A DNA stretch of 36,281 nucleotides from Candidatus Poseidoniaceae archaeon (GCA_938030705.1 CALHIR010000008.1:1-36281); one strand, 5' to 3'. Positions 22,325 through 32,788 are shown, counted from the first letter of the stretch. Translations and numbers: made by a program. Notes: generated by a model from the sequence alone, not told the origin.

Positions 22325-22466
22325 GTCTTCACCGGTAAACACCAAAGCGTCGGAGGCCTTCAATCCTCCCCTGCCATGGTTCAAACCGGGGGCCAGTAAC
22401 ATCGGCGTGGAAGGGCATCATTCAAATGCGATGTGAACCCTCTGCGAAACGCCCCGGGTGACCACC

Positions 22467-25400
22467 ATGCAACGAGCCTTGTTTCTCACGCTTCTTTTCG
22501 TCCTCTCCGTCATGTCCCCGCTCGCCGGCGCGGCCACGACTGAAACGCAATTCAAAGACGGCACCACATCCTATGAGCACACCTTTTCTCAGAAAGGTAT
22601 CGGGCCCGCTGGTGTTGTGACTTTGCCCATCGGCGCCGATGTCCAATCCGCCACCTTCAACCTCTTGGGTGAAGCGAGCACCACCACCTACACCAATTTC
22701 ACCACCGACAGCCACTACGGGGGCGCCGGCGATACCGATTACACCAGCACTTCAACCTCGTCTCCCTCGCCGTTCACCTATGCTCGGCGAGACAATTTCG
22801 AGGTTGACAGCCAAACGGTTTCGCTGCAGGGCAACCCCACGGAATACACCCCCCGCTTCTCCTCGTCTGGTTCGGTGGCCACCCTCGGAAACGCTCACCT
22901 CAACACCACTGGACAGTTTGTGGCGCTCAGCGACCAAGGCTACACCAGTCCGACAAAGAAATTCACCGATTTGACCGCCGCCAGCAACACACCGTGGAGC
23001 TACACCGGCGTATCGGTCCCTATCAACAGTTCAGAAATTCACGTGATTCGGTATTCCAGCCAGTACATTTCCAACGCTCCCACCAGCATCATGCGCATTG
23101 ACGCTAGCACTGGAGCATACCTCGGAACGGCCTCGTGGAGTACCGGGACATGCGGTACATCAGCGACACGCAGCATCCACGATGCCGACGTGTACAACGG
23201 GGACGTCTACACGGCGCACTATTCCTACTACAAGGTCCACAAGTGGGAAGTTGGATGGAACACAGCAGGCACACAAGTACAGTGGAACTGCAAGACCACG
23301 TACAATTACAACTACCCCAACTACATCACCGGCGTTGACTTTGACGACAACACCGGAAAGATGTACATCGGCGTGTACGATACTTCTTCCCAAAACCACT
23401 ACCTCAAGGAAGTGAACCCCGCCTCACCCACGGTGGTCACCGGTACCTGGTTGATGACCTCCACGAGCTACTACTACGACCATGGCGCTGGGCTGTCCGT
23501 CAGCATGCCCAATGTCATGTACAACATCTACTACATGCAGACCGACTACAAGAGCGTACACCATCATTACACCATGGCCGGCGGGTTGCTCGCCAGTCAA
23601 GGTGAGCGCCTCATGCCCGGCGGCGGCCACTACGGCATGGTGGATACCGATGATCACAAGGTCATGTTCTCTTGCCACTGGTCGAGCACCAGCTATTGCA
23701 GCCAAGGCCTCAGAAAGATTCACACCTACGGTGACGGCGCTCATCACGATGTTCGTTCCACCAGTCAGACCTCACAACTTGTTGTGGGTCAAACGACCTC
23801 CATTTCCAGAGCCATCAACAGCATCAACGTCGAGGGCATCTTCGGCTCCATGCCAACTGGCACCAGCATCCGTGTTGATGTCTCCAACGACGGTGGTGTC
23901 ACGTGGAAGTCTGGAAGTGTCGGTCAGAAAGTCAATTTCGCCAATTCCGGTTCGTCCATTAAGTGGCGAGCCACCCTCAACGGAAGCGCTTCCAAAACAC
24001 CTGTACTGGGCGATGTCGTCTTGACCTACACCACCAACTATCAGACCAGCGGCTGGTACTACGCCTACCAGTACACCGGTTCAGGCTCAAGCAACGTCAT
24101 CGCAGCCACCGTGGACTGGAACGAAACCCGACCGGCTGGCACATCCATCTCCGTTAACGTCGGCTACAAGGCCAGTTCGTCGAGTTGTAACACCGGAAAC
24201 TCAGGCGTGCAAACGTACACTTCACCGAACACCACGAAATCCATGACCGGGTCATCGTACTATTTCTGCGTCCGGATCATGCTCTCCACGTCCTCCACCG
24301 GGGTTACTCCAAGCATCTCCGACCTGTCGATTGCGCTCCACTCCAACGCTCCAAACCAACCCGGGTTGACCATCGACGGGCAATCAGCCTACAAGCGGTC
24401 GGCCCAGGAAGGTGCGCTCATCGGGCCGCTCACCGTTTCGGGCGGGGCGATTGCGCTTGCACTGAACGATGCCATTCCAGAAACGGGTTCAGGAACGGTG
24501 GACATCCCAATTGAACTGACCTCCGAATCCGCAGGCAAGTTGTCCATCACCTCGTTTTCCATCACCTACGTGATGCAGACGGTGAACCTCGATTTGACCA
24601 TCCCCGAAGATGAAATTCTCCACGAGCGCATCACTCCTTACGAAATTGTTTCTCGCCACGTTATCGGTGAATCAGCGAACTCCATGGTCAGCGCAGAGTT
24701 GACCCTCATGACGGCGGGAAGCGCAGCCAACTGGCCGGTCATCTCGTGGCAGTACGGCGATGTTTTCCCCGACCCGAACGACCCCGCTCAATACATTGAG
24801 GTCGACCCGACCTCCTACTCGGTGGAAAGCAACGGTATTTTGGAAATTCACTGGAAGTTCTTCGTCACCAGCGAAATGCCGGACCAAGACAACGTCCGCT
24901 TCCGTGTTGGTTGTTTGGACGATAGCGGCACGGCCGGTTTCGCACCCGAGCCGCTCATTTCTGAAGAGGGGCTCCGCGTGAATCGCTCCTTCGGTCTTGG
25001 CTGGTTAAACGTCCGAGACAACGACGGCGAAATGACGTCCATGGACGTTGAAGACGGTTCTTGGGTCGCAGCGGGCGACCAAATCCACTTCGTGGGCGCC
25101 ATGTGGTTCCAAGACACGGACGACGCCCCGAAAGACAGTGCTTTTGACGTTCGCATCTCAAGAAACGGCTACGTTGAATCCACGGCCAGAGACACCACCA
25201 ACAACAACGGCTCCTTCTTTGTCTCCATTGACCTGCCAAACATCGACGTCCCCGACGGTCTGACCTATGAGGTTCAAACTTACAACGAGCGAAACCCCGA
25301 CCATGTCCAGCAGCCGAACACCGAATGGCGCCGCACCTACCTTGTGGATGCGACTCACCCCGAGCGTCTTCAAGTCGATCCGGTCGAGGACGCCTACGAA

Positions 25401-27536
25401 GCCGCCACGAACCAGCAAACCGTTCAGGTGCTCGTTGAGGACAAGGTCGGCCATCCTATGGAATTGGAACTCAACTACTGGGTCGAAGCCGACCACGACG
25501 CCAACCGAAACGGCGAGGCAGATCCCGAAGAATACGTGAGCAAGGTGGTCACCAACACCACAGAGGCCAATGCGAAGTGGTTCATCACCAACATCGACAC
25601 CTCTCGAAACCCAAACATGGGACGCGTTTCATACTTCTGGGACGGTGGCGACCAGGCGGGCAACCCACTTCACTTCACGGCCATGAACGACGACGATGAA
25701 ATCCTCTCCTTCGAATCTTCAGAAGGTTTCCTCTACGACGACGCGACCTTCCGAACTCGTAAGGATTCCTCCGCCATCTTCACCGGACTCGAATGGTTTG
25801 GCCACGAAGACAACGAAGCCGTCTTCGCCGGTATGGAACAAACGATTTCCCTCGGCTTTATCGACGCCAACACGGCCATTGACTTCGAGTTCATCTCCCT
25901 CGTCTTTGACTTTGAAGGACCCAACCCCGCTCGGGATGCTCAAGCCATCTCATATTCGGGAATCAACAACACCTTCTGGTCCGATTCACCCTACATTCAC
26001 CTCCTGCCGACCAGCAAGATGACACAAACGACCAACGAATCCGGTCTGCCATGGATCATGCTGGACTTCCACTTCAAGTTCAGTTGGGACTGGCCTGACG
26101 AAGAGATGGGCGATGTGGCCTTGTTGTACAAGGAGCTGGGCAGTTCTGACCCCTCGCGTATCCTGTTGCTTGAACATACCTTCCGCGTGGAAAACGACTT
26201 GATGCTCTCCCCGACGGACTTCAAGGTTGAGGACATTAGCGAACCACGAACCGGCTCCGTCGCAGACGGTAGCCGCGTGCGCAAGGACGACCGCTTGGCC
26301 TTCACCGGGCGCGTCGTTTACGAAGGCAGCCAAACCCCCGCTCCCCGAGATGTCGGTATTCTGGTGGAGGTCTTTGACGGTGAGAAATTGTGGTCCGACG
26401 GCTCGTTGACCGCCGATGGTGATTACGCCGTTGAAGTGCCGCTCTCCTCGGCCTCAACCCTCCAGTCTTCGCCTTCGCGTACCTGCTTGATTTCCATCAC
26501 CAACATCCCCGGGCGAGGGGAAGACATGACGGGCACCTTGGTCTCGACCACGCTTCAGGTTGTCGTCGACGACGCCGCTCCACGTGTCACCCGGCGCATC
26601 GCTCCCCTCAACGTGATCGACATCTCTGCCACCAACGACTTGACCCAAATTGAAGTTGAATTCCAAGGGACCGAAGACGCTGACTTGACCGGTTCAAAGC
26701 AAATCGTTCACTGGGTCATGCGAGACGCAACGCGAACCATGACCATCGGTGCTGGGTCAACCCTGTTGGGGATGCAACAAGATGGTCAGAACGTGAAATG
26801 GACGGGTGTTGTTGACATCACGGCGGGCGGAACGGTGATTCCAAAGGCTGGCGACTTTGTCGGTTTCTACGTGTCCGGCTACGACGCCGCCGGCAATCAA
26901 TTCCCGGTGGTTTCCAACTCCGAAGCCAGTCCAATTCCCGAACTCGCTTCGGACGATACCGACTTTGAACGCCAGTGGGTTCGCTTGGGCGCGGTCGGTC
27001 CCGAACTGCGTGTGAAGAACATCGCCATGAGCGACGATCACATCGCCCCTGGTGCCAAGATCGATGTTCGTGCTGACATCTTCAACGCCGGCGGAAACAC
27101 CTCGATGCAGTTCAAGGTCGCCTTCTACGCTGGTTCAAGCGACGAGCCCTTTGATGTGGTTCGTGTGAACGGGATTGACGCCGGAGAACTTTACTCCGTG
27201 AACGTTGTTTGGGAATCCGAGGACGTTGACCGCATCCGCGTGGTGGTCGACGCTGAAAACGAAGTCCCCGAGGCCAACGACAATGACAACTCGGCTGAAC
27301 ACGCCGTAACCATCGCCTACGGTCAATACCTCGGTTGGTTTGACTCGGTTCGTGAACAGCCACTTGCGTGGATGTTTGCGCTCCTCAGCATCTTGACACT
27401 GGCGGTTGTCTTTACCGTGGCGACCAAGACGTCCATCGATTATGGCGACGGTGCCTTCGAGGATGACGAAGCCGATTGGGAAAACGAAGAGGACTTCGAT
27501 GACGACGAGGACTTCGACGACGAAGACGACGATTGA
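22467..27536 (+). CDS. Giant secreted surface protein with C-terminal anchor and acidic tail
   Basis: The 1689-residue product begins with a signal peptide (LFLTLLFVLSVMSPLAGA). Residues of about 130-440 are rich in Tyr, His, Thr and Asn and may form a propeller-like repeat domain (YYKVHKWEVGW, GKMYIGVYDTSSQNHYLKEV). Many beta-sandwich repeats follow. A CARDB-like domain lies near the end (LRVKNIAMSDDHIAPGAKID), then one membrane helix (WMFALLSILTLAVVFTVA) and a cytoplasmic tail of about 35 residues, almost all Asp and Glu at its end. GGGTGA 5 bases before ATG 22467 selects this start over GTG 22458. The role is not known; cell-surface adhesion or envelope structure is inferred from layout only. 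Confidence 0.87.
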   Translation: MQRALFLTLLFVLSVMSPLAGAATTETQFKDGTTSYEHTFSQKGIGPAGVVTLPIGADVQSATFNLLGEASTTTYTNFTTDSHYGGAGDTDYTSTSTSSPSPFTYARRDNFEVDSQTVSLQGNPTEYTPRFSSSGSVATLGNAHLNTTGQFVALSDQGYTSPTKKFTDLTAASNTPWSYTGVSVPINSSEIHVIRYSSQYISNAPTSIMRIDASTGAYLGTASWSTGTCGTSATRSIHDADVYNGDVYTAHYSYYKVHKWEVGWNTAGTQVQWNCKTTYNYNYPNYITGVDFDDNTGKMYIGVYDTSSQNHYLKEVNPASPTVVTGTWLMTSTSYYYDHGAGLSVSMPNVMYNIYYMQTDYKSVHHHYTMAGGLLASQGERLMPGGGHYGMVDTDDHKVMFSCHWSSTSYCSQGLRKIHTYGDGAHHDVRSTSQTSQLVVGQTTSISRAINSINVEGIFGSMPTGTSIRVDVSNDGGVTWKSGSVGQKVNFANSGSSIKWRATLNGSASKTPVLGDVVLTYTTNYQTSGWYYAYQYTGSGSSNVIAATVDWNETRPAGTSISVNVGYKASSSSCNTGNSGVQTYTSPNTTKSMTGSSYYFCVRIMLSTSSTGVTPSISDLSIALHSNAPNQPGLTIDGQSAYKRSAQEGALIGPLTVSGGAIALALNDAIPETGSGTVDIPIELTSESAGKLSITSFSITYVMQTVNLDLTIPEDEILHERITPYEIVSRHVIGESANSMVSAELTLMTAGSAANWPVISWQYGDVFPDPNDPAQYIEVDPTSYSVESNGILEIHWKFFVTSEMPDQDNVRFRVGCLDDSGTAGFAPEPLISEEGLRVNRSFGLGWLNVRDNDGEMTSMDVEDGSWVAAGDQIHFVGAMWFQDTDDAPKDSAFDVRISRNGYVESTARDTTNNNGSFFVSIDLPNIDVPDGLTYEVQTYNERNPDHVQQPNTEWRRTYLVDATHPERLQVDPVEDAYEAATNQQTVQVLVEDKVGHPMELELNYWVEADHDANRNGEADPEEYVSKVVTNTTEANAKWFITNIDTSRNPNMGRVSYFWDGGDQAGNPLHFTAMNDDDEILSFESSEGFLYDDATFRTRKDSSAIFTGLEWFGHEDNEAVFAGMEQTISLGFIDANTAIDFEFISLVFDFEGPNPARDAQAISYSGINNTFWSDSPYIHLLPTSKMTQTTNESGLPWIMLDFHFKFSWDWPDEEMGDVALLYKELGSSDPSRILLLEHTFRVENDLMLSPTDFKVEDISEPRTGSVADGSRVRKDDRLAFTGRVVYEGSQTPAPRDVGILVEVFDGEKLWSDGSLTADGDYAVEVPLSSASTLQSSPSRTCLISITNIPGRGEDMTGTLVSTTLQVVVDDAAPRVTRRIAPLNVIDISATNDLTQIEVEFQGTEDADLTGSKQIVHWVMRDATRTMTIGAGSTLLGMQQDGQNVKWTGVVDITAGGTVIPKAGDFVGFYVSGYDAAGNQFPVVSNSEASPIPELASDDTDFERQWVRLGAVGPELRVKNIAMSDDHIAPGAKIDVRADIFNAGGNTSMQFKVAFYAGSSDEPFDVVRVNGIDAGELYSVNVVWESEDVDRIRVVVDAENEVPEANDNDNSAEHAVTIAYGQYLGWFDSVREQPLAWMFALLSILTLAVVFTVATKTSIDYGDGAFEDDEADWENEEDFDDDEDFDDEDDD

Positions 27537-27616
27537 CCTTCGTTGACAGGACCCTGTTCATAGCCAAATCCTCAAATGCAGTGGGCTGAGCCATTCTCCA
27601 CGAGGGTGGGGAGACG

Positions 27617-30600
27617 ATGTCACGCGTTTTTTCCCGCCTTCACCCATCGCTGGCTGACGCACTTGGTGAAAAAGGCTGGAACGCCACCCCGGTGCAAGAG
27701 CATGTCATCCCCGATGTCATGGCCGGACACGACCGCCTGATCATTGCCCCAACAGGGTCAGGGAAGACCATGGCGGGGATACTTCCGCTGTTCCACCGGT
27801 GCCTTTCAGAAGGCTGGCCCCCGCTCTCCATCTTGTACATCACACCGCTGAGGGCTCTGAACAGAGATGTTGACCGACGTTTGAGGGAATTGGCCACAGC
27901 CGTGGGCTTGCGGGTTGATGTTCGTCACGGCGACACGAGCCAAGCCCAACGAGCCAAACAAACACGGAAACCCCCCCACCTCCTCGTGACCACCCCCGAA
28001 ACCTTCCAACTCATGTTCAGCGGGAAAAATCTCAGGGCCATGCTGAGCACGGTTCAAGCGGTGGTGGTTGACGAGGTCCACGACCTGGCCGCCTCAGAAC
28101 GAGGCTGGCAACTCGGGATTGGGCTGGCTCGTCTCGAAGCGCTGGCTGGCCACGCCGTCCAACGGCTTGGACTTTCAGCGACCGTTGGCAACCCCCAAGC
28201 GGTTGCCCATTGGCTTTCACCGGGCAAGGCTCAACCGCTCATCACCACGGGACATCGCGCCACCGAGTTGATGGTTGAGTCGCCTCATCCAACACCAGAA
28301 GACGAAATTGGCAGCGTGGAAAGTGCGCTAAGCCCCAAGCAACACGCTTCTTATCGGCACCTTTGCGACATTCTGAGAACGCAAGCCCCGTGTCTGGTGT
28401 TCGTCAACAGCCGAAGCGATGCTGAGACGCTTTCCACGCGGCTGCAAGCCATGGCTCCTGACTTGAACATCGGTGTTCACCACGGCTCCCTCGCCGCCGA
28501 AACTCGACAGCAGATGGAAGACGAGCTGCGAGATGGTACCCTCGCAGGTTTAGTCTGCACGTCAAGTCTAGAACTCGGTATCGATGTAGGCAGCATTCGG
28601 CGTATCGTTCAGGTTCATTCACCTAAATCGGTGGACAGGATGTTGCAGCGTGTGGGGAGGGCAGACCACCGCCTTGGTGGTGTGGGTCGTGGTCACGTCA
28701 TCTCATGGGATATCGACCACCTGCTGGAATCAGCCGTCGTGGCCCAGCGCGCCATGCAGGGTGATATCGAACCGGTGGTGTGGCGGAAGCGTCCCGGGGT
28801 CATTGCCGCCAATCAATTGGTGCTCATGGCCCACTGTTTCAAAGCCGTCAGCATTGATGAGGCAACGAAGATGATCGCTGCAGCACCACAGTTTGAAGGG
28901 TGGCAGCGCCCCGATACCGAGGCCCTCCTGCAGGTTCTCGCCGAACGCTGGGTGCTCCGCTTTACCCCTGTGCCCAGTGAGTTACCGTGGTACCGTTGGC
29001 CAAAGGCGGTGTACGCTGAGGCCAGAGAAGCAGCGGCCGCCCGTGGAGAAGACCTTCCTGAAGACCTGCCCTTGTACAGCACACCCGATGAAGAGCTCCC
29101 ACGAACCTACACCGAGCGTACGGTTGAGGTCCCCAAGCGCTTTGCGAAGGGCTGGTTCTCGACCGCCGGAAAGACGCGCGAATGGGTATCCAATCACCTT
29201 TCCATGATACCGGATAAGAAGACCTACCGGGTTCGAGATGCCGTCACACGCCGCAGCCTTGGCAACGTGGACGAAGCCTTCGTCCTCAGCCTCAACGATG
29301 CGGGCGAGGACGACGATGGAACGCCTCGTCGCTTTGTCATCGCCGGGCGCACATGGCTCATCGTTGACGCTGACCCCGAGCAAGCGGAACTCCTTGTCGC
29401 CCCGGTGAACGACCACGGGAAAGCCCCGCAATGGTTGGGGGAACTTCCTCCCGTCCCTGAATCGGTGGCCAGGGACGTCGGTTATCTTCGTCACTTAATC
29501 GCTCATGATTTGGGCTTGCTCGAAGCCCCAAAAGCCCCGGAGTTGGACCCACTATCCCTCGTTCCTTCTCGGTCCACCTCCCTCGGGGACTATCCGCTTG
29601 ACGATGAAGCGAGGAGCATGCTCGCTGAAACCATCGCCGCTCACGTTGAGGCGACCGGTGCCCTGCCCACCGACCGCGTGATGACGCTCGAGGAGCGTGA
29701 CGACGCGTTCGTGCTGAATTGTTGTCAGGGCTCAAAGATCAACGAAGCTCTGGGGAATTTCCTCCTCGCCATGGCCTCCACGAAATCCGGAAGTTGGGGG
29801 CGGCTCATCGTTGAACCTACACGCATCGCCTTGCAGGTGAGCGGTGTCCGTCCGGAGGACATCGTTGGGTGGTTGATGGAAACACCGCCCGACGCCATCG
29901 AACAATTGTTGAGCATCACGGTGCCGAATTCACGACAAGTTCGTTGGCGGTTCGCCCAGGTCGCCAAAATTTTCGGTATTTTACGCCACGGTGTTGACCC
30001 ACGTCGCATCAACCTGCAAGCACTTCTCCGCAAGTATCGAGGGACGGTCGTGATGGAAGAAGTGCTCTCCAAGTTGTTCCACGAACGGATGGATGTTCGG
30101 GGCGCTACGGATGTGTTACGGGGCTTGCAATCCGGTGTGCTGTCCATTTCCATCACCGCTCAAGGGCCGCTTGGTCTTTCCAATCGTACCCAAGATGACA
30201 TGTTGCTGCCCAACTGGGATAACGCCGCTCTTCGGGAGCGTCTGCGGGGCCGGTTAACCAACGAACGTGCGGTATTGTGTTGTTTGCGGTGTCACGGCAT
30301 CCGTCGCTTCCGCGTCGCACGATTTGAGTCCATGGACCGGCCGGGGACTTGCCTCAAATGCGGCGGAAAACGCCTCGCTTGTGCTCGTGAAGGGTTGCAA
30401 GAGATGCTCGAGAAATGGGTCAAATCCGACGACCAAAAAGAGCAGGACCGGATGATGAAAAATGCTGATTTGGTCGCCAACAGAGGCCTTGAAGCCATCA
30501 TGTGTTTAATGGGCCGGGGCATTGCGGAAGCTACGGCTAATCGCCTCTTGGTGAAGGTCTCACCCGGCGATACTGACGGCTTGCTCCACGCCATCCATCG

Positions 30601-30643
30601 GGCCGAGGTGGAGTACGCCCGAACCCGCCGCTTCTGGGGCTGA
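27617..30643 (+). CDS. lhr: Lhr-type superfamily 2 DNA/RNA helicase
   Basis: The 1008-residue protein has the helicase motifs in order: TPVQ (24-27), Walker A APTGSGKT (44-51), TPLRALNRD, TTPETFQ, DEVH (152-155), SAT (187-189), VCTSSLELGIDVGS and QRVGRADHRLGG. The winged-helix and Lhr-core beta-barrel region follows. Near the C-terminus are two Cys pairs (CLRC and CLKC, about 24 residues apart) likely to bind zinc, then a helical end that reads like a small HhH segment (ANRGLEAIMCLMGRGIAEA). Lhr helicases unwind DNA and RNA-DNA hybrids and act in repair. The start at ATG 27617 has GTGGGGAG upstream. The 80 bases after the giant gene hold no obvious terminator. Confidence 0.92.
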   Translation: MSRVFSRLHPSLADALGEKGWNATPVQEHVIPDVMAGHDRLIIAPTGSGKTMAGILPLFHRCLSEGWPPLSILYITPLRALNRDVDRRLRELATAVGLRVDVRHGDTSQAQRAKQTRKPPHLLVTTPETFQLMFSGKNLRAMLSTVQAVVVDEVHDLAASERGWQLGIGLARLEALAGHAVQRLGLSATVGNPQAVAHWLSPGKAQPLITTGHRATELMVESPHPTPEDEIGSVESALSPKQHASYRHLCDILRTQAPCLVFVNSRSDAETLSTRLQAMAPDLNIGVHHGSLAAETRQQMEDELRDGTLAGLVCTSSLELGIDVGSIRRIVQVHSPKSVDRMLQRVGRADHRLGGVGRGHVISWDIDHLLESAVVAQRAMQGDIEPVVWRKRPGVIAANQLVLMAHCFKAVSIDEATKMIAAAPQFEGWQRPDTEALLQVLAERWVLRFTPVPSELPWYRWPKAVYAEAREAAAARGEDLPEDLPLYSTPDEELPRTYTERTVEVPKRFAKGWFSTAGKTREWVSNHLSMIPDKKTYRVRDAVTRRSLGNVDEAFVLSLNDAGEDDDGTPRRFVIAGRTWLIVDADPEQAELLVAPVNDHGKAPQWLGELPPVPESVARDVGYLRHLIAHDLGLLEAPKAPELDPLSLVPSRSTSLGDYPLDDEARSMLAETIAAHVEATGALPTDRVMTLEERDDAFVLNCCQGSKINEALGNFLLAMASTKSGSWGRLIVEPTRIALQVSGVRPEDIVGWLMETPPDAIEQLLSITVPNSRQVRWRFAQVAKIFGILRHGVDPRRINLQALLRKYRGTVVMEEVLSKLFHERMDVRGATDVLRGLQSGVLSISITAQGPLGLSNRTQDDMLLPNWDNAALRERLRGRLTNERAVLCCLRCHGIRRFRVARFESMDRPGTCLKCGGKRLACAREGLQEMLEKWVKSDDQKEQDRMMKNADLVANRGLEAIMCLMGRGIAEATANRLLVKVSPGDTDGLLHAIHRAEVEYARTRRFWG

Positions 30644-30846
30644 CATACGTCGAACAACGTCGCTGGATCAGTTCAATCGATTGAAACTGCCATCGGGCAT
30701 CATTTGCCATCGATTCCGGTGAGCCAAGCAGCGGGCTCCTCGAGGGTGGCTCCGGAGATCATCGGATTCAGAGCGGCCAACAACAGAGGTGCTACAATGG
30801 TAGTTCGCATGAGTGGATTAAAGAGCGTTGGAAAATGAACATTCGG
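30644..30846. other. Intergenic gap holding one small frame
   Basis: The 203 bases between the convergent lhr and membrane-protein genes contain the 36-codon minus-strand frame described separately. No tRNA fold or terminator hairpin was recognised. Confidence 0.5.
30700..30810 (-). CDS. Possible 36-residue secreted peptide
   Basis: An ATG at 30810 opens a 36-codon frame ending at 30700. The first 20 residues have the shape of a signal peptide (MRTTIVAPLLLAALNPMISG), followed by a short polar end (EEPAAWLTGIDGK). It lies 36 bases downstream of the membrane-protein gene on the same strand. No good ribosome site is visible and chance is a real possibility. Confidence 0.25.
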   Translation of the reverse strand: MRTTIVAPLLLAALNPMISGATLEEPAAWLTGIDGK

Positions 30847-31728
30847 TCACGCAAATGTGGCTCCTTTCTGGCCTTCTGTTGGTTCCGGCGATTCCATCAA
30901 ACTCAGGCGCAACACACCCGCCGCAAGCAGTGCAGAGAGGATGAACAGTGCTGCACCGGTGAATCCCGGCGTACCGATGCCGACGCGGATGGTTACCGTT
31001 GAGAGCACGAACCCGGTGTTGCGGGCCAGTTGTGGAAAGTCCGTGATGTGCTTGTAAGAAACGAGGAGAATGATGATGTCAGAAAGGATGAGGAAGGTGA
31101 AGAAATCAAGGAAAAACACCGTTCGACTGAGATCGCCTTCACCGTCGAGGGTGCTCAGCGTCCACGACGTGAACGAATACAGGGCCAACAGCACGTAAAC
31201 ACCGGCCAGGCCGCATGCCAAAGCCTTCTTTTGATGAACAAAGCGCGTCACGTCTTCATCGGTGTCTTCGTCGTGTTTTGACATCAAGGTCACCCGTCTG
31301 AAGTACAAGGCCGTGGTGAAGAGCACGAGGAAGGCCACGGCCTCGAGCGCAATCAGCGCTACATCACCGTCCACGGCGGTTCCGGAGGCTTGCTCAACGT
31401 CAGCCAAATTCTTGAACATATCACGCACCACGAGCAGGCTCATGACCTCAAATTGTTTTCCGATGGAGACCGAGAACGATTCGGGGATGGCTCGAATCAG
31501 CTCGTACACCTCGTAGGCGAGAATGATGGAGAAGGGCGTGTAGAGGGCGTCCAGGTAGGAGTCAAAGAAACCGTTCATGTCGGGGATGTCAAAAGACGAA
31601 AACCGATGGAGGGTGCAACCTGCGACGTGAATCAAGAAGCCTGCAATCGCTGCGTTGATGGCCCAACCCCGAAGCCGTTCATCGGTGGTATCACCGAGAA
31701 CACGTTCGTAAAGGCGACCGCCGCTCAT
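30847..31728 (-). CDS. Polytopic membrane protein, unknown function
   Basis: The 293-residue product has about six or seven membrane segments, including AGFLIHVAGCTLHRF, LIALEAVAFLVLFTTALYF, KALACGLAGVYVLLALYSF, FFLDFFTFLILSDIIILLV and GAALFILSALLAAGVLRLSL. No motif is diagnostic. The start is set at ATG 31728 because a CTTAG-containing TATA-like stretch lies about 27 bases upstream, suggesting a leaderless transcript; ATG 31746 is close by. The open frame runs back to 31845 but would overlap the divergent deacetylase gene. Confidence 0.78.
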   Translation of the reverse strand: MSGGRLYERVLGDTTDERLRGWAINAAIAGFLIHVAGCTLHRFSSFDIPDMNGFFDSYLDALYTPFSIILAYEVYELIRAIPESFSVSIGKQFEVMSLLVVRDMFKNLADVEQASGTAVDGDVALIALEAVAFLVLFTTALYFRRVTLMSKHDEDTDEDVTRFVHQKKALACGLAGVYVLLALYSFTSWTLSTLDGEGDLSRTVFFLDFFTFLILSDIIILLVSYKHITDFPQLARNTGFVLSTVTIRVGIGTPGFTGAALFILSALLAAGVLRLSLMESPEPTEGQKGATFA

Positions 31729-31813
31729 GGCTAGATTCCAGCCCATCTGCACTAAGTAGGGCTGTTTTCCGCCTATCTGCCCCAACCTTCCAACCATGCT
31801 TGTCATACAGGAG

Positions 31814-31819
31814 TTTATT
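31814..31819 (+). promoter_or_regulatory. TATA-like element TTTATT
   Basis: TTTATT is centred 28 bases before ATG 31844, pointing to a leaderless start for the deacetylase gene rather than the in-frame ATG at 31796. Confidence 0.4.
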
Positions 31820-31843
31820 GACGCCACAGCCCACCGCGGAAAC

Positions 31844-32788
31844 ATGACCCCGTCTCGGTTGTTTGGGATGTGGTATCACCCCCTCTACACCGACGGCATT
31901 CACCCCGAGGCGCGCTTTCCTCGGGACCGCTACCAACTCCTTCTCGACCGCTTTCAAGCGTCCGGGATGAATCAAGCGATGCACATCACCCGCCCGCAAC
32001 CCATCGCAAAGGCGCTGCTGCTGCTCGCTCATGACAGGGACTACGTCGACCGGTTTCTCGCCGGCGACCTCACGGACAAGGAAGAGAAACGTATCGGGTT
32101 GACGCCATGGACGCCGGCGATGATTGAACGCACGCTTGTCCTCATGGGTGGCGCCGTGGAAGCAACTGAACACGCCGTCCATACTGGCGGTTTTTCAGGC
32201 AACATGGCAGGAGGCACCCACCACGCACATCGAGATTTTGGATCGGGCTACTGCGTGTTCAACGACTTGGCTGTATGCGCGCTGCACGCGGTAGAGAACC
32301 TCGGCGTCAAACGCGTGGCGATATTGGATTTGGACGTACATCAGGGCGACGGGACAGCCACCATTCTCGCTCATGAGCCTCGGGTGTGCACCGTATCAGT
32401 CCACTGCCAAACGAACTTTCCATTTCGCAAAGCCCGCAGCGACCACGATCTCCCCCTCCCCCCGGATGCCGACGATGCGACCTTCCTTGAAACAGTGAAC
32501 AAGGCGTTGAACATCTGTCTCGATTTTAACCCCGATTTGCTGTTGTTTCAAGCGGGTGTGGACGGTTTGGCCGCCGATGCCCTCGGCAAGTTGTCCGTCT
32601 CCAGAGAAGGTATGAAAACTCGTAATCAGATGGTGTTTGACGCAGCACGCCACCACCAAATCCCCACTGTAATTTTCATGGGAGGCGGGTATGCAAAACC
32701 GATTGAGAGGAGCCTGGATGCGTTTTATGATCTCTTCACCGATGCAGCACAGTGGAACCAGAGTGGGGCTCGTTCAAATTCGATTTGA
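31844..32788 (+). CDS. Histone deacetylase-family hydrolase
   Basis: The 314-residue protein keeps every landmark of the zinc-dependent HDAC/acetoin-utilisation family, close to class IV (HDAC11-like) enzymes. Numbered from ATG 31796, these are the His pair 142-143 in GGTHHAHRDFGSGYCVFND, metal ligands Asp180 and His182 in LDLDVHQGDG, the third ligand Asp256 in QAGVDGLAADALG, and the catalytic Tyr299 in GGGYAKP. Family members deacylate lysines, acetylpolyamines or other acyl amides. With MC1 and an H1-like protein in the same window a chromatin target is tempting, but nothing shows it. Start 31844 is preferred from the TATA-like element; 31796 and 31868 are alternatives. Confidence 0.9.
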   Translation: MTPSRLFGMWYHPLYTDGIHPEARFPRDRYQLLLDRFQASGMNQAMHITRPQPIAKALLLLAHDRDYVDRFLAGDLTDKEEKRIGLTPWTPAMIERTLVLMGGAVEATEHAVHTGGFSGNMAGGTHHAHRDFGSGYCVFNDLAVCALHAVENLGVKRVAILDLDVHQGDGTATILAHEPRVCTVSVHCQTNFPFRKARSDHDLPLPPDADDATFLETVNKALNICLDFNPDLLLFQAGVDGLAADALGKLSVSREGMKTRNQMVFDAARHHQIPTVIFMGGGYAKPIERSLDAFYDLFTDAAQWNQSGARSNSI

